From NCBI GenBank assembly GCA_019873645.1, contig JAIOAX010000020.1:1-64000 (forward strand): 64,000 nt of DNA, written 5' to 3'. The notes under the pieces are model-generated. The model was not told the origin of the DNA. It saw only the letters and a program-made list of their open reading frames with translations, and searched no databases. Origin of the DNA: Chloroflexota bacterium. Lineage in GTDB: Bacteria > Chloroflexota > Anaerolineae > B4-G1 > SLSP01. Below, piece after piece: positions 43,882 to 55,685 of this stretch (positions are counted from its first letter, which is position 1; each line of letters begins with the position of its first letter). Made by a program: the position numbers and the translations under genes.

Positions 43882-44586
43882 ATGGTTGAGGGTGAAAACC
43901 CTTTACTGGAAGTTCAAAGGCGGCTGAATTATTCCTTTACACAACCTGAACTGCTGGAACTTGCGCTGACGCATACTTCGTATGCTCATGAACATCCTGA
44001 AGCAGGGGGCGAAGAATATCACAACCAGCGTCTGGAATTTTTGGGCGATGCGGTGGTGAATTTTCTGGTGGCGGCCTGGCTCTATCGCACTTATCCTGAT
44101 CTTCCCGAAGGGCCTTTAACACGACTCCGCGCGACGCTCGTCTGTACGGCGACGCTGGCCTCGCTGGCGCAACGCCTGGGACTTAGTGAGGCATTGCGCC
44201 TGGGCCGCGGGGAGCAGGAAAGCGGTGGGCATATCCGTGTCGCGAACCTCTGTGACGCTATGGAGGCGCTTGTTGGGGCGCTGTATCTTGACGGCGGCTT
44301 AGAAGCTGCCTGGCAAAGTCTGGAACCGTGGTTCGTGCATGAAATCCAGACTATCCTCAATGCCGGTACCGATGTGGATGCCAAGTCGCGCTTTCAGGAA
44401 TGGGCGCAGGCAGAACTGGGCATTACACCTGCCTACCGCATTGTCGCCGAAAGTGGCCCCGATCACGCGAAGATATTCACCGCACAAGTGCTATTGAAAG
44501 AAAAAGTGGCCGGCGAAGGTCAAGGCCCCAGTAAACGTCTGGCCGAACAAGCGGCTGCCCAGGCCGCTTTGAATGTTCTATCTTGA
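43882..44586 (+). CDS. rnc: Ribonuclease III
   Basis: RNase III cuts double-stranded RNA in rRNA and mRNA processing. The catalytic signature NQRLEFLGDAVVNFL is near residue 50, with the second acidic site at DAMEALVGALYLD. A double-stranded RNA-binding domain spans about 160-230 (KSRFQEWAQAELG...KRLAEQAAAQAAL). 234 residues. It precedes clpC with a short word-repeat gap. In type III CRISPR organisms it is not needed for crRNA processing. Confidence 0.96.
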   Translation: MVEGENPLLEVQRRLNYSFTQPELLELALTHTSYAHEHPEAGGEEYHNQRLEFLGDAVVNFLVAAWLYRTYPDLPEGPLTRLRATLVCTATLASLAQRLGLSEALRLGRGEQESGGHIRVANLCDAMEALVGALYLDGGLEAAWQSLEPWFVHEIQTILNAGTDVDAKSRFQEWAQAELGITPAYRIVAESGPDHAKIFTAQVLLKEKVAGEGQGPSKRLAEQAAAQAALNVLS

Positions 44587-44661
44587 GTGCTGGATGCTGG
44601 AAGCTAGATACTGGTTACTGGTTGCTGGTTACCGATTACCCATCCCTAAGGACCCAAACTT

Positions 44662-47154
<2,493 letters not shown>

Positions 47155-47280
47155 TTTTCAGAAAAATAAATATAATAGGCATATAAGGAGGTGATGCGCT
47201 GGGATAATGCGAAGACACCGGTAAGCTCCATAGCTGTACATTAATACTCAATCACTTTGCAAAAAACAGGAGGATTACGA

Positions 47281-48282
47281 ATGCGTAAAACCGTTGTGAC
47301 TCTACTTTCTGTACTTTTGGTTGCCAGCATGCTGCTGAGTGCCTGCGGCGGCGGCGGCGGTAAAACTTTCAAGATCGGCCTGGTCACCGATGTAGGGCGT
47401 GTCAATGACCGCAGCTTCAACCAGTCGGCGTGGGAAGGCGCGCAGCAAGCCGCCAAGGAACTCAACGCCGAGGCGAAATACATCGAGACGACCGACGCCA
47501 AGGACTACGAAAACAACATCAAGCAGTTTGTAGACGAAGGCTACGATGTCATCATCACCGTCGGCTTTGCGCTGGGCGACGCCACCATCAAGATGGCCAA
47601 GGCGAACCCGAAGGTCAAGTTCATCGGCGTGGATCAGTTCCAGGCCGAGACGCTCCCGAATCTCACCGGTTTGGTCTTCCATGAGGATCAGTCGGGCTAT
47701 CTGGCCGGGGTGCTGGCGGCCTATCTGACCAAGAGTGGCACGATTGCCGGCGTGTTCGGGACCGATCTGGTTCCGCCGGTGGTCGCCTTCAAGGAAGGCT
47801 ATGAGGCCGGCGCGAAGTCGGTCCGCCCCGACATCAAGATCATCTCCACCTATCACCCCGGCGAAATCAGCCAGGCGTTCGTTGACCCCGAATGGGGTGC
47901 GGCGACCGCGAAGCAGGCGATTGACCAGGGCGCGGATGTGATCTTCGGCGCGGGCGGCATGACGGGCAACGGCGCTCTGGAAGAGGCGGCGACCCACTCC
48001 GGCGTCTACTGCATCGGCGTAGACACCGATCAATGGGAAACGGTCCCCGGTGCGCATCCCTGCCTGGTCTCCAGCGCGATGAAGCTCATCACCCCCGGGG
48101 TGGTAGAACTGGTCAAGCTGGCGAAAGAAGGCAAGTTCCCGGGCGGCAATTACTACGGCGGCGCCGGCCTGGCGCCCTTCCATGACTTCGACAGCCAGAT
48201 TCCGGCGAATGTCAAGGACGCCCTGAAGAAGATTGACGAGGGGCTGAAGAACGGCTCCATCAAGACCGGTTACGGTCAGTAA
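47281..48282 (+). CDS. BMP-family substrate-binding lipoprotein
   Basis: This is the extracellular binding protein of a BMP/Med-type ABC importer, typically for nucleosides. The signal peptide ends in a lipobox LLSAC followed by Gly-rich residues. KIGLVTDVGRVNDRSFNQSAWEG starts the mature domain and matches PnrA-like proteins. ATG follows AGGAGGATTACGA. 333 residues. A kinase gene and the two permeases and ATPase follow, all on the same strand; a terminator after this gene may raise its level above the rest. Confidence 0.94.
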   Translation: MRKTVVTLLSVLLVASMLLSACGGGGGKTFKIGLVTDVGRVNDRSFNQSAWEGAQQAAKELNAEAKYIETTDAKDYENNIKQFVDEGYDVIITVGFALGDATIKMAKANPKVKFIGVDQFQAETLPNLTGLVFHEDQSGYLAGVLAAYLTKSGTIAGVFGTDLVPPVVAFKEGYEAGAKSVRPDIKIISTYHPGEISQAFVDPEWGAATAKQAIDQGADVIFGAGGMTGNGALEEAATHSGVYCIGVDTDQWETVPGAHPCLVSSAMKLITPGVVELVKLAKEGKFPGGNYYGGAGLAPFHDFDSQIPANVKDALKKIDEGLKNGSIKTGYGQ

Positions 48283-48298
48283 AACATCGTTCGGCATA

Positions 48299-48329
48299 GG
48301 GGAAGGTGTGTTTACACCTTCCCCTTTTT
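48299..48329 (+). terminator. Intra-operon terminator after the lipoprotein gene
   Basis: GGGGAAGGTGT and ACACCTTCCCC form an 11-bp stem with a 4-nt loop and then five T. Partial termination here would give more binding protein than transporter, a common arrangement. Confidence 0.9.
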
Positions 48330-48338
48330 CTGTATTAT

Positions 48339-49562
48339 ATGGGAGAAAATCAGACTACGCTCATCGCCGTCGCCGCCGCTTTTGATTTCGGCGGTGCAGT
48401 CCTCGACGTTCAACGCTACGGTGCGGGCAACGTCAACGATACTTTTCTGGTGACGCTTGATGGCGGCTCTTACCAGAAGGCCGTTCTCCAACGGGTCAAT
48501 CGGCAAGTTTTCCGCCGCCCGGAATTGATCATCTTGAATATGCGCGCTTTTATGGATCATCTGCGCGCTGCTACAGCCCGGCAAACTGCAATGGCAGGGC
48601 GCAGATGGGAGGTACCCGATCTTATTCCTACCCGGGACGGTGCAGATTATTTTGTGGATAATACAGGCGGCTTTTGGCGGGCCACCACCTTTATTGCCGG
48701 AGCGCAGACATACGCCACGGTGCAGAATTGTCGCCATGCCAAAGAAGTCGGGTACGCGCTTGGACAATTTCACAGCCTGATCAGCGATCTGCCTGTGGAA
48801 AGGCTACGCGATACGCTGGAGGGCTTCCATATCACCCCACGCTATCTGAGCCATTATGACCAGGTGCTTGCCGGAAACGGCTATAAACCGTCACCTGAGG
48901 TGCGTTACGGCGTAAACTTTGTTGCCCAGCGCCGGCGCTGGGCTGCGGTCCTGGAAGATGCCGTTGCGCGCGGCGAGTTGACGTCCCGCCCGATCCACGG
49001 CGATCCCAAAGTGGATAACGTGATGATTGACAATGACACCGGACAGGCCGTCAGTCTCATAGACCTGGATACGTTAAAGCCCGGTCTGGTGCATTACGAC
49101 ATCGGCGATTGTTTGCGTTCATGTTGTAATCCTTTGGGCGAAGAAACCGAGGCCTTTGATGAGGTGAGATTCGAGACCGATCTGTGTGCTGCGATTCTCA
49201 AAGGCTATCTTTCTCAGGCCCGGCATTTCTTGACCGGCAAAGATTATGATTACATCTATGATGCCGTGTGGCTGATCGCCTTTGAACTGGGGTTGCGCTT
49301 TTTTACCGATTACCTGGAAGGCAACGTCTACTTCAAGACGAAAGACGCGGAGCACAACCTGCGCCGCGCGCTCGTGCAATTTCGCCTGACGGAAAGCATC
49401 GAAGCGCAAGCTGATACCATTCAAACCATTATTCGGGAGCAGCGATTAGCGATTAGCAATCAGCGATCAGCGATCAGCTATCAGCAATCAGCGATCAGCG
49501 ATCAGCTATCAGCAATCAGCGATCAGCGATCAGCAATCAGCAGTCAGCAAGCTGCAAGCTGA
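48339..49562 (+). CDS. APH-fold phosphotransferase in the nucleoside importer operon
   Basis: A kinase of the aminoglycoside phosphotransferase/choline kinase fold. The N-terminal YGAGNVNDTFLVTL matches the nucleotide loop and LQRVN the Lys strand. IHGDPKVDNVMIDNDTGQAVSLIDLDTLKPG carries the catalytic Asp and the metal Asp. It most resembles N-acetylhexosamine kinase-like proteins; the substrate is unknown. Given its position between the binding protein and permeases it could phosphorylate the imported compound. The C-terminal 40 residues (ISNQRSAISYQQSAISDQ) come from a DNA word repeat and are probably not structural. The start ATG overlaps the terminator region. Confidence 0.85.
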   Translation: MGENQTTLIAVAAAFDFGGAVLDVQRYGAGNVNDTFLVTLDGGSYQKAVLQRVNRQVFRRPELIILNMRAFMDHLRAATARQTAMAGRRWEVPDLIPTRDGADYFVDNTGGFWRATTFIAGAQTYATVQNCRHAKEVGYALGQFHSLISDLPVERLRDTLEGFHITPRYLSHYDQVLAGNGYKPSPEVRYGVNFVAQRRRWAAVLEDAVARGELTSRPIHGDPKVDNVMIDNDTGQAVSLIDLDTLKPGLVHYDIGDCLRSCCNPLGEETEAFDEVRFETDLCAAILKGYLSQARHFLTGKDYDYIYDAVWLIAFELGLRFFTDYLEGNVYFKTKDAEHNLRRALVQFRLTESIEAQADTIQTIIREQRLAISNQRSAISYQQSAISDQLSAISDQRSAISSQQAAS

Positions 49563-49668
49563 TTAGCGACTAATCGTTGACGGCTGAAAGCTGACCACTG
49601 ACCGCTGACGGCTGAAAGCTGACCGCTGATGGCTAAAAGCTAACCGCTGACGGCTGATAACTCTATGG
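49437..49668. repeat. Word repeat (CAGCGATCAGC / GACGGCTGAAAGCTGACC) at kinase 3' end
   Basis: A block of imperfect short repeats, CAGCAATCAGCGATCAGC and TGACGGCTGAAAGCTGACC, runs from inside the kinase gene into the gap before the permease. The repeat words continue in the kinase reading frame, adding a low-complexity tail. Similar words occur at 39235-39328. Confidence 0.9.
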
Positions 49669-49678
49669 AGGTGACACT

Positions 49679-50839
49679 TTGGAACAGTCGAAACGTATCA
49701 AGCTGACCTCAATCCTCACACTGGTGTTGCGGACGATGCGGATGCCACTGCTGGCTATCGTGACGGCGTTGCTGGCCGGCGCCCTAGTGATGCTCTCCTC
49801 GGGAGATAATCCCCTGGTGGCTTACTGGGGCTTGTTGCGCGGGGCGGTGGGCAGTCTCCCGGCGCTCTCGCAGACGATCCGCAAAGCGACGCCGTTCATT
49901 TTAACGGGACTTTCGGTAGCTTTTGCGTTCAAAGCCGGCCTGTTCAACATCGGCGCTTCCGGGCAATTCCTGATGGGTACGATCTTTTCTGTCGCCGTGG
50001 GCGTGAACTTCGCCGGGTTGCCGGCATTCATTCACATGCCGTTGGCCGTCCTGGCAGGGATTCTGGGTGGGGCCTTGTGGGGAGCAATTGCCGGCTGGTT
50101 GAAGGTCTGGAAAGGCGCGCACGAAGTTATCACTACGATTATGCTCAACTACATCGCCTCGCTGTTTGCCGGCTGGACGGTGTACGCTGGCGGCACCGCC
50201 GGACAGAAGCCCGGCCCGCTCTCCGATCCCGAAGCGGCCGCCCGCGCCATCTCCGAGACCCGCGATGTGTTGGAGAGCGCGCGCATTCCGCAGTTATTTC
50301 CACAGGTTCTTGATCGCGTGCATTGGGGCATCATCCTGGCATTGTTAATGGCGTTGTTGATCTGGTGGCTGTTGTGGAAAACGACGCTGGGCTTTGAAAT
50401 CCGCACGGTCGGCCAGAACCTGCACGCAGCGCGCTATGCGGGCATCCGTGTAGGGCGCACGATGGTGCTCTCGATGGCAATTGCCGGCGGGCTGGCCGGA
50501 TTGGCCGGCGCCGTGGAAACGCTGGGCCTCAACTACAAGTTCGCGCCCGAATTCACCGGCGGCGTGGGCTTCGAGGGCATCACCATTGCCTTGCTGGGAC
50601 AGACACACCCCCTGGGTGTCGTGCTGGCCTCATTTTTGATGGGCGGCCTGTACGGCGGCGCGGCGAAGATGCAATTTGACTCCGGCGTGGACAAACAAAT
50701 CATCCAGGTCGTTCAGGCACTGGTACTGGCGTTTGTGGCCGCGCCGGAAATCATCCGTTTCATCTACCGGCTGCGTAAGCCCACGCGCGAAGAGTTGCTC
50801 CAGGAAGCCACAGCCGCAGCGAGCTGGAGCGAGGAATAG
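49679..50839 (+). CDS. BMP-type ABC transporter permease 1
   Basis: Integral membrane permease of the branched-chain/ribose (BPD_transp_2) family, here for a nucleoside-like substrate. About ten hydrophobic helices (e.g. LLAIVTALLAGALVM, FILTGLSVAFAF, GALWGAIAGWL). The EAA-like loop includes RAVR/IRTVGQNLHAARYAGI. It starts with TTG after GGAGGTGACAC; 386 residues. It precedes the second permease by 8 bp. Confidence 0.92.
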   Translation: MEQSKRIKLTSILTLVLRTMRMPLLAIVTALLAGALVMLSSGDNPLVAYWGLLRGAVGSLPALSQTIRKATPFILTGLSVAFAFKAGLFNIGASGQFLMGTIFSVAVGVNFAGLPAFIHMPLAVLAGILGGALWGAIAGWLKVWKGAHEVITTIMLNYIASLFAGWTVYAGGTAGQKPGPLSDPEAAARAISETRDVLESARIPQLFPQVLDRVHWGIILALLMALLIWWLLWKTTLGFEIRTVGQNLHAARYAGIRVGRTMVLSMAIAGGLAGLAGAVETLGLNYKFAPEFTGGVGFEGITIALLGQTHPLGVVLASFLMGGLYGGAAKMQFDSGVDKQIIQVVQALVLAFVAAPEIIRFIYRLRKPTREELLQEATAAASWSEE

Positions 50840-50847
50840 GAGGGGGT

Positions 50848-51921
50848 ATGAAGGCCGCGAACAAAAAACAGAATGGACAAGAGACTCTGACATGGGTGAC
50901 GCGCCTGACGGCGCGCTGGAGCTGGATTCTGATCGTGGCGCTCTTTACCCTGGCGGTATTGGTGGAGCGCACCGCTTTGGGGCAAACGTGGTTGCGTCTC
51001 CTCTTTGGAAAAAGCGCGCTCAATTTTGCATTGCGCGCCGCCGTCCCCCTGACCCTGGGCGCGCTGAGCGGGGTGATCTGTGAGCGTTCCGGCATCATCA
51101 ACATCGGCATCGAAGGGATGATGCTGGCGGGGGCGTTTGGCGCGTTTGTGGTGAAAGTTAAAGCCGACATGCTCGGCATCTTGCCTCTGAGCCTGTTCCT
51201 GGCGATGCTGACGGCGTTGCTGGTCGGCGCGGTGATGGCGTACATCCACGCGCTGCTGAGCATCCGTTACAAAGTGAACCAGATCATCAGTGGTACGGTC
51301 ATCATCACCCTGGCGAGCGGCCTGACGACCTTCTTCTTCAACCCGGACTGGAACAGCAAGGGCAAGTTCGGCGATATTGCCATTCCACTGCTCTCCAAAA
51401 TCCCCGTCCTCGGAGAGGTGCTTTTCTCCAAAGGGTTAATCACCTATATGACATTGACCCTGGTAGTTGCCATGCAAATCTTGCTTTTTCGCAGCCAATG
51501 GGGCTTACGCACACGCGCCATCGGCGAACATCCCCGCGCGGCCGATACCGTCGGCATCAACGTCAACCGCATGCGCTACTACAACACCGTCGTCGGCGGG
51601 ATGCTGGCCGGGCTGGCCGGCGCCTTTCTGGTGCTTGAAGCCGTGGGGCAGTTCAAGGAAGGCATGACCGCCGGACGCGGCTTCATCTCCCTGGCGGCGA
51701 TGATCTTCGGCAACTGGACGCCGGTGGGCGCCTTCGGCGCGGCGCTGCTTTTCGGTTATTCCCAGGCGTTACAAAATGAGCTGCTGCTCGCCGGCGTTAC
51801 CAGCGTTCCCCGCCATTTCATCAGCATGCTGCCCTACGTGGTGACCATCGTGGCCGTGACCGGCTTTGTGGGCCGCACGCGCCCGCCGGCCGCCGAAGGG
51901 CAGGTCTACGAATCGGAGTAA
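50848..51921 (+). CDS. BMP-type ABC transporter permease 2
   Basis: The second permease of the same importer. It has 8-10 hydrophobic helices, GALSGVICERSGIINIGIEGMMLAGAFGAF, and the EAA-like segment LRTRAIGEHPRAADTVGINVNRMRYYNTVVGG. 357 residues. The pair forms a heterodimer in related systems. The next gene, the ATPase, follows by 4 bp. Confidence 0.93.
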   Translation: MKAANKKQNGQETLTWVTRLTARWSWILIVALFTLAVLVERTALGQTWLRLLFGKSALNFALRAAVPLTLGALSGVICERSGIINIGIEGMMLAGAFGAFVVKVKADMLGILPLSLFLAMLTALLVGAVMAYIHALLSIRYKVNQIISGTVIITLASGLTTFFFNPDWNSKGKFGDIAIPLLSKIPVLGEVLFSKGLITYMTLTLVVAMQILLFRSQWGLRTRAIGEHPRAADTVGINVNRMRYYNTVVGGMLAGLAGAFLVLEAVGQFKEGMTAGRGFISLAAMIFGNWTPVGAFGAALLFGYSQALQNELLLAGVTSVPRHFISMLPYVVTIVAVTGFVGRTRPPAAEGQVYESE

Positions 51922-51925
51922 AGCC

Positions 51926-53446
51926 ATGGACAGCGAAGTCGTTCTTGAAGCGCGAAATATCACCAAGCAATTCCCCGGCGTGTTGGCGAACGATCACGTC
52001 AGCTTTCAATTACGTCGCGGCGAAATCCTGGCCCTGCTCGGCGAAAACGGCGCCGGCAAGACCACGCTGATGAACATCATCTACGGCCTTTACCACCAGG
52101 ACGAAGGCGAGGTGCTCATCCAGGGCGAGCCGTTCCGGGCCGTCAGCCCGCGCGATGCCATCAAACGCGGCGTGGGCATGGTGCATCAGCATTTCCAACT
52201 GGTCGAACCGATGACGGTGACGGAAAACATCATCCTGGGATCAGAGGTCATGCGCGACAAAGTCTTCCTCGACATCAACCGCGCCCGGCTGCAAGTGGAT
52301 GACCTTTCCCGCCGTTACGGCCTGGAGGTGGACCCCGATGCCGTCATCGAAGATTTACCCGTCGGCGTGCAACAACGTGTGGAGATTATCAAGGCGTTGT
52401 ACCGCAATGCCAATATCCTGATCCTGGATGAACCGACGGCAGTGCTCACACCGCAGGAGATCGAAGACCTGTTCCGCGTGATGCGCCATCTGGCAGCGCA
52501 GGGGCACTCGATCATCTTCATTACCCACAAGCTGAAAGAAGTGCTGGAAGTGGCGCACCGCATCATCGTCATGCGCGGCGGACGGGTGGTGGGCGAAGCC
52601 TTCCCCGAATCGTCCACCCAGGCTTCGCTGGCCTCGATGATGGTGGGGCGCGAGGTCATCCTCAAGGTGCCTAAAGGGCCGGCCAACCCCGGCGATGTGG
52701 TGCTGGAGGTGCAGAATCTGCGGGTGCGCGACGAGCGCGGTATGCCGGCCGTCAACGGCATGTCGTTCAAGGTGCGCGCTGGCGAAATTCTGGGCATTGC
52801 CGGCGTGCAAGGGAACGGGCAGACGGAGCTGGTCGAGGCGGTCACCGGCCTGCGGCCCACCGAAGACGGGCGTATGATCCTGGTCGGGCAGGATGTCTCA
52901 AAGGCGCAGCCCCGGCGTTTCACCGAGGGCGGGTCGGCGCACATCCCCGAAAATCGCCACCGTTACGGGATGGTTGAGCCGTATCCGGTCAGCGAGAACC
53001 TGGTGCTCAACCGTTATTACGCGCCGCCGTTCGCGCGCGGTTGGGTGCGCGATTACGCGGCGATTGACGCACACGCCAGACGTCTGGTCGAGCTGTTTGA
53101 CGTGCGCACGCCGAGCGTCGCCACGCCGGCCGGCAACCTTTCCGGCGGCAATCAGCAGAAGATGGTTGTCGCCCGTGAATTGGGGCGGGAGATCAAGCTG
53201 CTTGTCGCTGCGCAGCCCACGCGCGGCGTGGATGTCGGGTCCATCGAGTTCATTCACAGCCAGATTGTGAAACAGCGCGATGCGGGCGTGGCCGTACTGC
53301 TGGTCTCCTCGGAACTGGATGAGATTATGGCCTTAGCCGACCGCATCGTCGTGATGTACAAGGGCGAAGCCATCGGTGAGGTAGATGCGGCGACCGCGAC
53401 CCGCGAACAACTGGGGTTGTTGATGGCAGGTGTGCGACCTGGCTAA
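51926..53446 (+). CDS. BMP-type ABC transporter ATPase (double)
   Basis: Two fused ATP-binding domains drive the importer. Domain 1 has Walker A LGENGAGKTTLMN near residue 38 and Walker B ILILDEPTAVLTPQE. Domain 2 (about 265-506) has GVQGNGQTELVEAV, an atypical Walker A with N in place of K, and the signature LSGGNQQKMVVARE. This degenerate second site is usual for the double ATPases of the sugar/nucleoside family. Start ATG is 5 bp after the permease stop. 506 residues. Confidence 0.93.
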   Translation: MDSEVVLEARNITKQFPGVLANDHVSFQLRRGEILALLGENGAGKTTLMNIIYGLYHQDEGEVLIQGEPFRAVSPRDAIKRGVGMVHQHFQLVEPMTVTENIILGSEVMRDKVFLDINRARLQVDDLSRRYGLEVDPDAVIEDLPVGVQQRVEIIKALYRNANILILDEPTAVLTPQEIEDLFRVMRHLAAQGHSIIFITHKLKEVLEVAHRIIVMRGGRVVGEAFPESSTQASLASMMVGREVILKVPKGPANPGDVVLEVQNLRVRDERGMPAVNGMSFKVRAGEILGIAGVQGNGQTELVEAVTGLRPTEDGRMILVGQDVSKAQPRRFTEGGSAHIPENRHRYGMVEPYPVSENLVLNRYYAPPFARGWVRDYAAIDAHARRLVELFDVRTPSVATPAGNLSGGNQQKMVVARELGREIKLLVAAQPTRGVDVGSIEFIHSQIVKQRDAGVAVLLVSSELDEIMALADRIVVMYKGEAIGEVDAATATREQLGLLMAGVRPG

Positions 53447-53475
53447 ACGGTAGATTGATGAAGAAGGGACAAAAT

Positions 53476-53502
53476 GCGGGGTGATGTAGCCCATCACCCC
53501 GC
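53476..53502. terminator. Bidirectional terminator between the ABC and PHP units
   Basis: GCGGGGTGATG and CATCACCCCGC form an 11-bp stem with a 5-nt loop between the convergent ATPase and PHP genes. T runs flank both sides weakly. Confidence 0.75.
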
Positions 53503-53509
53503 GTTTGTC

Positions 53510-54253
53510 TTAGGGGACGTAGAATCCCTGTCCCGCCCCCTGTCGCAACGCCGCCCGTAAAGTAGCAACTGAAGGAGTGTCCTCCAGCCGGAACACCGTG
53601 CGCGTGTGCCCGATCCAGTCTAAGAAATGGGCATCGGAGCTGGAGATAATGGGAATGTCGCGCAACGATGGATACTGCGCCTGTGCTTGACTGGGGCGCA
53701 GGTTATGGGAGACTTCGGCGGCGTCGGCCTCCAGGTCCGGCGGCCAAAAACCCAGGACGTACATTAGCCCGTATACGTCACGTTCCACATGGGCGGGAAT
53801 CGCCAGACCGCCCAGGGCATGGACGGCACGGGCAGCTTCTGCAATCCCCACCGTCGCAGGGGCTTTGCGCATGCGGATATCCTCGGTGATAAATTCGCCG
53901 GTCGCATCCACGATAAATTGCGGGCCGAAATGTTCGGCGTCGTTATCCAGCGGCAAGAGCCACGTATCTACCTGCGCCTGCCAGGCCGCCGCTTGTTCAA
54001 GGGTGTCAAAAATACAGAGCATGTCTACTTCTTCGTGGGTGAGCAGTTCCATGCCCGGCAAGACGACCAGTCCGGTGTCGCGGGCAGCCTCCATCACTGC
54101 GGCAACGTTGGCCGTGGCATTGTGATCGGTGATGGCGATGAGGTGCAGGCCCTTGTAGAGCGCCTCTTCGACGATCAGGGGGGGCAACATCTCCACTTCG
54201 GCGCAGGCCGAAAGGACAGTATGAATATGCAAGTCGGCATGGTACTCACGCAT
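53510..54253 (-). CDS. PHP-domain phosphoesterase
   Basis: PHP phosphoesterases use a trinuclear metal site. Metal ligands are visible in YHADLHIHTVLSACA, ITDHNATANV and SSDAHFLDWIG. About 247 residues. It ends a run of four genes with DRTGG, CBS-HATPase and DRTGG proteins; this set is often seen in anaerobic bacteria near redox or hydrogenase genes, by family memory. ATG is preferred to a GTG two codons upstream. The substrate is unknown. Confidence 0.85.
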   Translation of the reverse strand: MREYHADLHIHTVLSACAEVEMLPPLIVEEALYKGLHLIAITDHNATANVAAVMEAARDTGLVVLPGMELLTHEEVDMLCIFDTLEQAAAWQAQVDTWLLPLDNDAEHFGPQFIVDATGEFITEDIRMRKAPATVGIAEAARAVHALGGLAIPAHVERDVYGLMYVLGFWPPDLEADAAEVSHNLRPSQAQAQYPSLRDIPIISSSDAHFLDWIGHTRTVFRLEDTPSVATLRAALRQGAGQGFYVP

Positions 54254-54278
54254 CGCCACACTCTATCGTTGTGGCGCG

Positions 54279-54608
54279 TCAGAGGCCCAGTCCGACCAGT
54301 TGTTTGACCAGCTCGTAAGTGGGCAGCGGGCTGGAGAGCACCACCACCCCTTGCTGGGCAGCTTTCTCCAGCGTGGCGTCGGGGACCGTCGCGCCTTCGG
54401 TCACAACAATGGCGGCAACCTCTTTGAGCGCCGCTACGGCAATGATGTTCAGGTGCGTTTGCAGCGTCACCCACAGATCGTGCGGTTTCGCGCCGGCGAT
54501 CACGCAGCTCAACAAATCGGCCACGTAGCCGCCGGTCACTTCGCCTGTCAGGTCCTCGCCGGCCAACACGGTCAACCCCAATCGCTCCACAATCTCTTTG
54601 ATTTGCAT
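54279..54608 (-). CDS. DRTGG-domain protein (with Gly-Gly motif)
   Basis: A 109-residue protein with DLTGEVTGGYVADLLSCVIAGA and LNIIAVAALKEVAAIVVTEGA. The DRTGG domain is a small regulatory domain of unknown ligand. It sits between the CBS-HATPase and PHP genes on the same strand. The family motif D-R-T-G-G is degenerate here. No enzyme function can be assigned. Confidence 0.7.
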   Translation of the reverse strand: MQIKEIVERLGLTVLAGEDLTGEVTGGYVADLLSCVIAGAKPHDLWVTLQTHLNIIAVAALKEVAAIVVTEGATVPDATLEKAAQQGVVVLSSPLPTYELVKQLVGLGL

Positions 54609-54626
54609 ATTTTAGCTCCTCACGAG

Positions 54627-54705
54627 ACAAACCACGAGTCTACACAAATTTTCACGAACATAGAAAGCCCAGGATTCGTGTGGATTCGTGAAGATTCGTA
54701 GTAGG
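54627..54705. repeat. Word repeat (GTGGATTCGTGAAGATTCGT type)
   Basis: The gap between the DRTGG and CBS-HATPase genes holds repeats of ACAAATTTTCACGAA and ATTCGTGTGGATTCGTG. A related repeat fills 58940-59015. No gene was found. Confidence 0.75.
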
Positions 54706-54725
54706 AATTAACTGCTCCCGTCGCC

Positions 54726-55685
54726 CTACTTCTCTTCGGGAGGTACCTTGAAGATCATCTGCAAGCGCGTGCCGATGCCCACCGCCGACCAGATGTTCAT
54801 CGTATCGGTACAGCGTTTAATGTTCACCAATCCCATCCCGGCGCCGAAGCCCATCTCGCGGATCTCTGGCGTAGCTGTGGAATAACCGGGTTGGCAGGCC
54901 AGCTCGACATCCGGGATACCGGGGCCTTGATCTTCCGCCAGCACGCTGATTTCGGCGGGTTTGATGTCGGCGGTGATGGTGCCCCCGTTGTCGGTATGAA
55001 TGATAAGGTTGATTTCGGCTTCGTAGGTGGCAATGGCAACCCGCCGGGCCAAAGCTGCCGGCGCGCCGATCCGCACGAGTGCCTGTTTGATTTTCGCAGA
55101 AGCGTCCCCACCGCGCGCAAAATCACGCGCTTTGACCCGATAACGCAAGACCAGGCTGGTGGAATCGGATTCCAGGGCTTCAAAGAACCGTTCAGGACGT
55201 TCCTGGGTGCGTTCGGCCTCGGTGTAGACCTCCTGGAGCGCCCCCAACAATGCCTCGATGATGTCACCTCGGGTGAGCATGCCGACCAGTTTTTCCTGGG
55301 TGTCGAGCACCGGCATGCGCCCGATCTTCGTAACCTCAAAGCGACGCACCGCTTCCATCACCGGCTCGCTGGCATGCGCGACGATCAGCCGACCACTGGT
55401 CATAAAGTCGCGCACGGGGCTTGCCAGTTTACCCTGTTCCAGCGCGTGGATCAAGTCCTCGAGGCTTACAATGCCGATGAGCGTGCCGTCTTCCAGCACC
55501 GGCACGCCGGAAATGCGATGCTCGCGCATCAGCTCTTTCAACTCGGCCATAGAGGCGTCGGGGGAGATGGTGAACAGAGTGGTCGTCATCACCCGCGAGA
55601 CACGCATCTCGCGGACCAGTTCGTGGACTTTAGAAAACGCCCCCTCTTTCCCGAGGAAGGTGAGCAGAGCGAACCCGCTTTTCAT
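54726..55685 (-). CDS. CBS pair plus HATPase (anti-sigma-factor-like) protein
   Basis: A 319-residue protein with two CBS domains (MTTTLFTISPDASMAELKELM, then VLEDGTLIGIVSLEDL, and GRMPVLDTQEKLVGMLTRGDIIEALLG). An HATPase_c domain follows (about 195-315; EAEINLIIHTDNGG for the N box, DQGPGIPD for G1). This combination looks like an anti-sigma or serine kinase sensor of energy state, since CBS domains bind adenosyl ligands. It overlaps the preceding DRTGG gene by ATGA. Role inferred. Confidence 0.85.
   Translation of the reverse strand: MKSGFALLTFLGKEGAFSKVHELVREMRVSRVMTTTLFTISPDASMAELKELMREHRISGVPVLEDGTLIGIVSLEDLIHALEQGKLASPVRDFMTSGRLIVAHASEPVMEAVRRFEVTKIGRMPVLDTQEKLVGMLTRGDIIEALLGALQEVYTEAERTQERPERFFEALESDSTSLVLRYRVKARDFARGGDASAKIKQALVRIGAPAALARRVAIATYEAEINLIIHTDNGGTITADIKPAEISVLAEDQGPGIPDVELACQPGYSTATPEIREMGFGAGMGLVNIKRCTDTMNIWSAVGIGTRLQMIFKVPPEEK

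Noticed and set aside
47155..47280. Riboswitch before the BMP lipoprotein
   Set aside because: An A/T-rich stretch and two ribosome-like AGGAGG sites are present, but no known aptamer pattern could be recognised.
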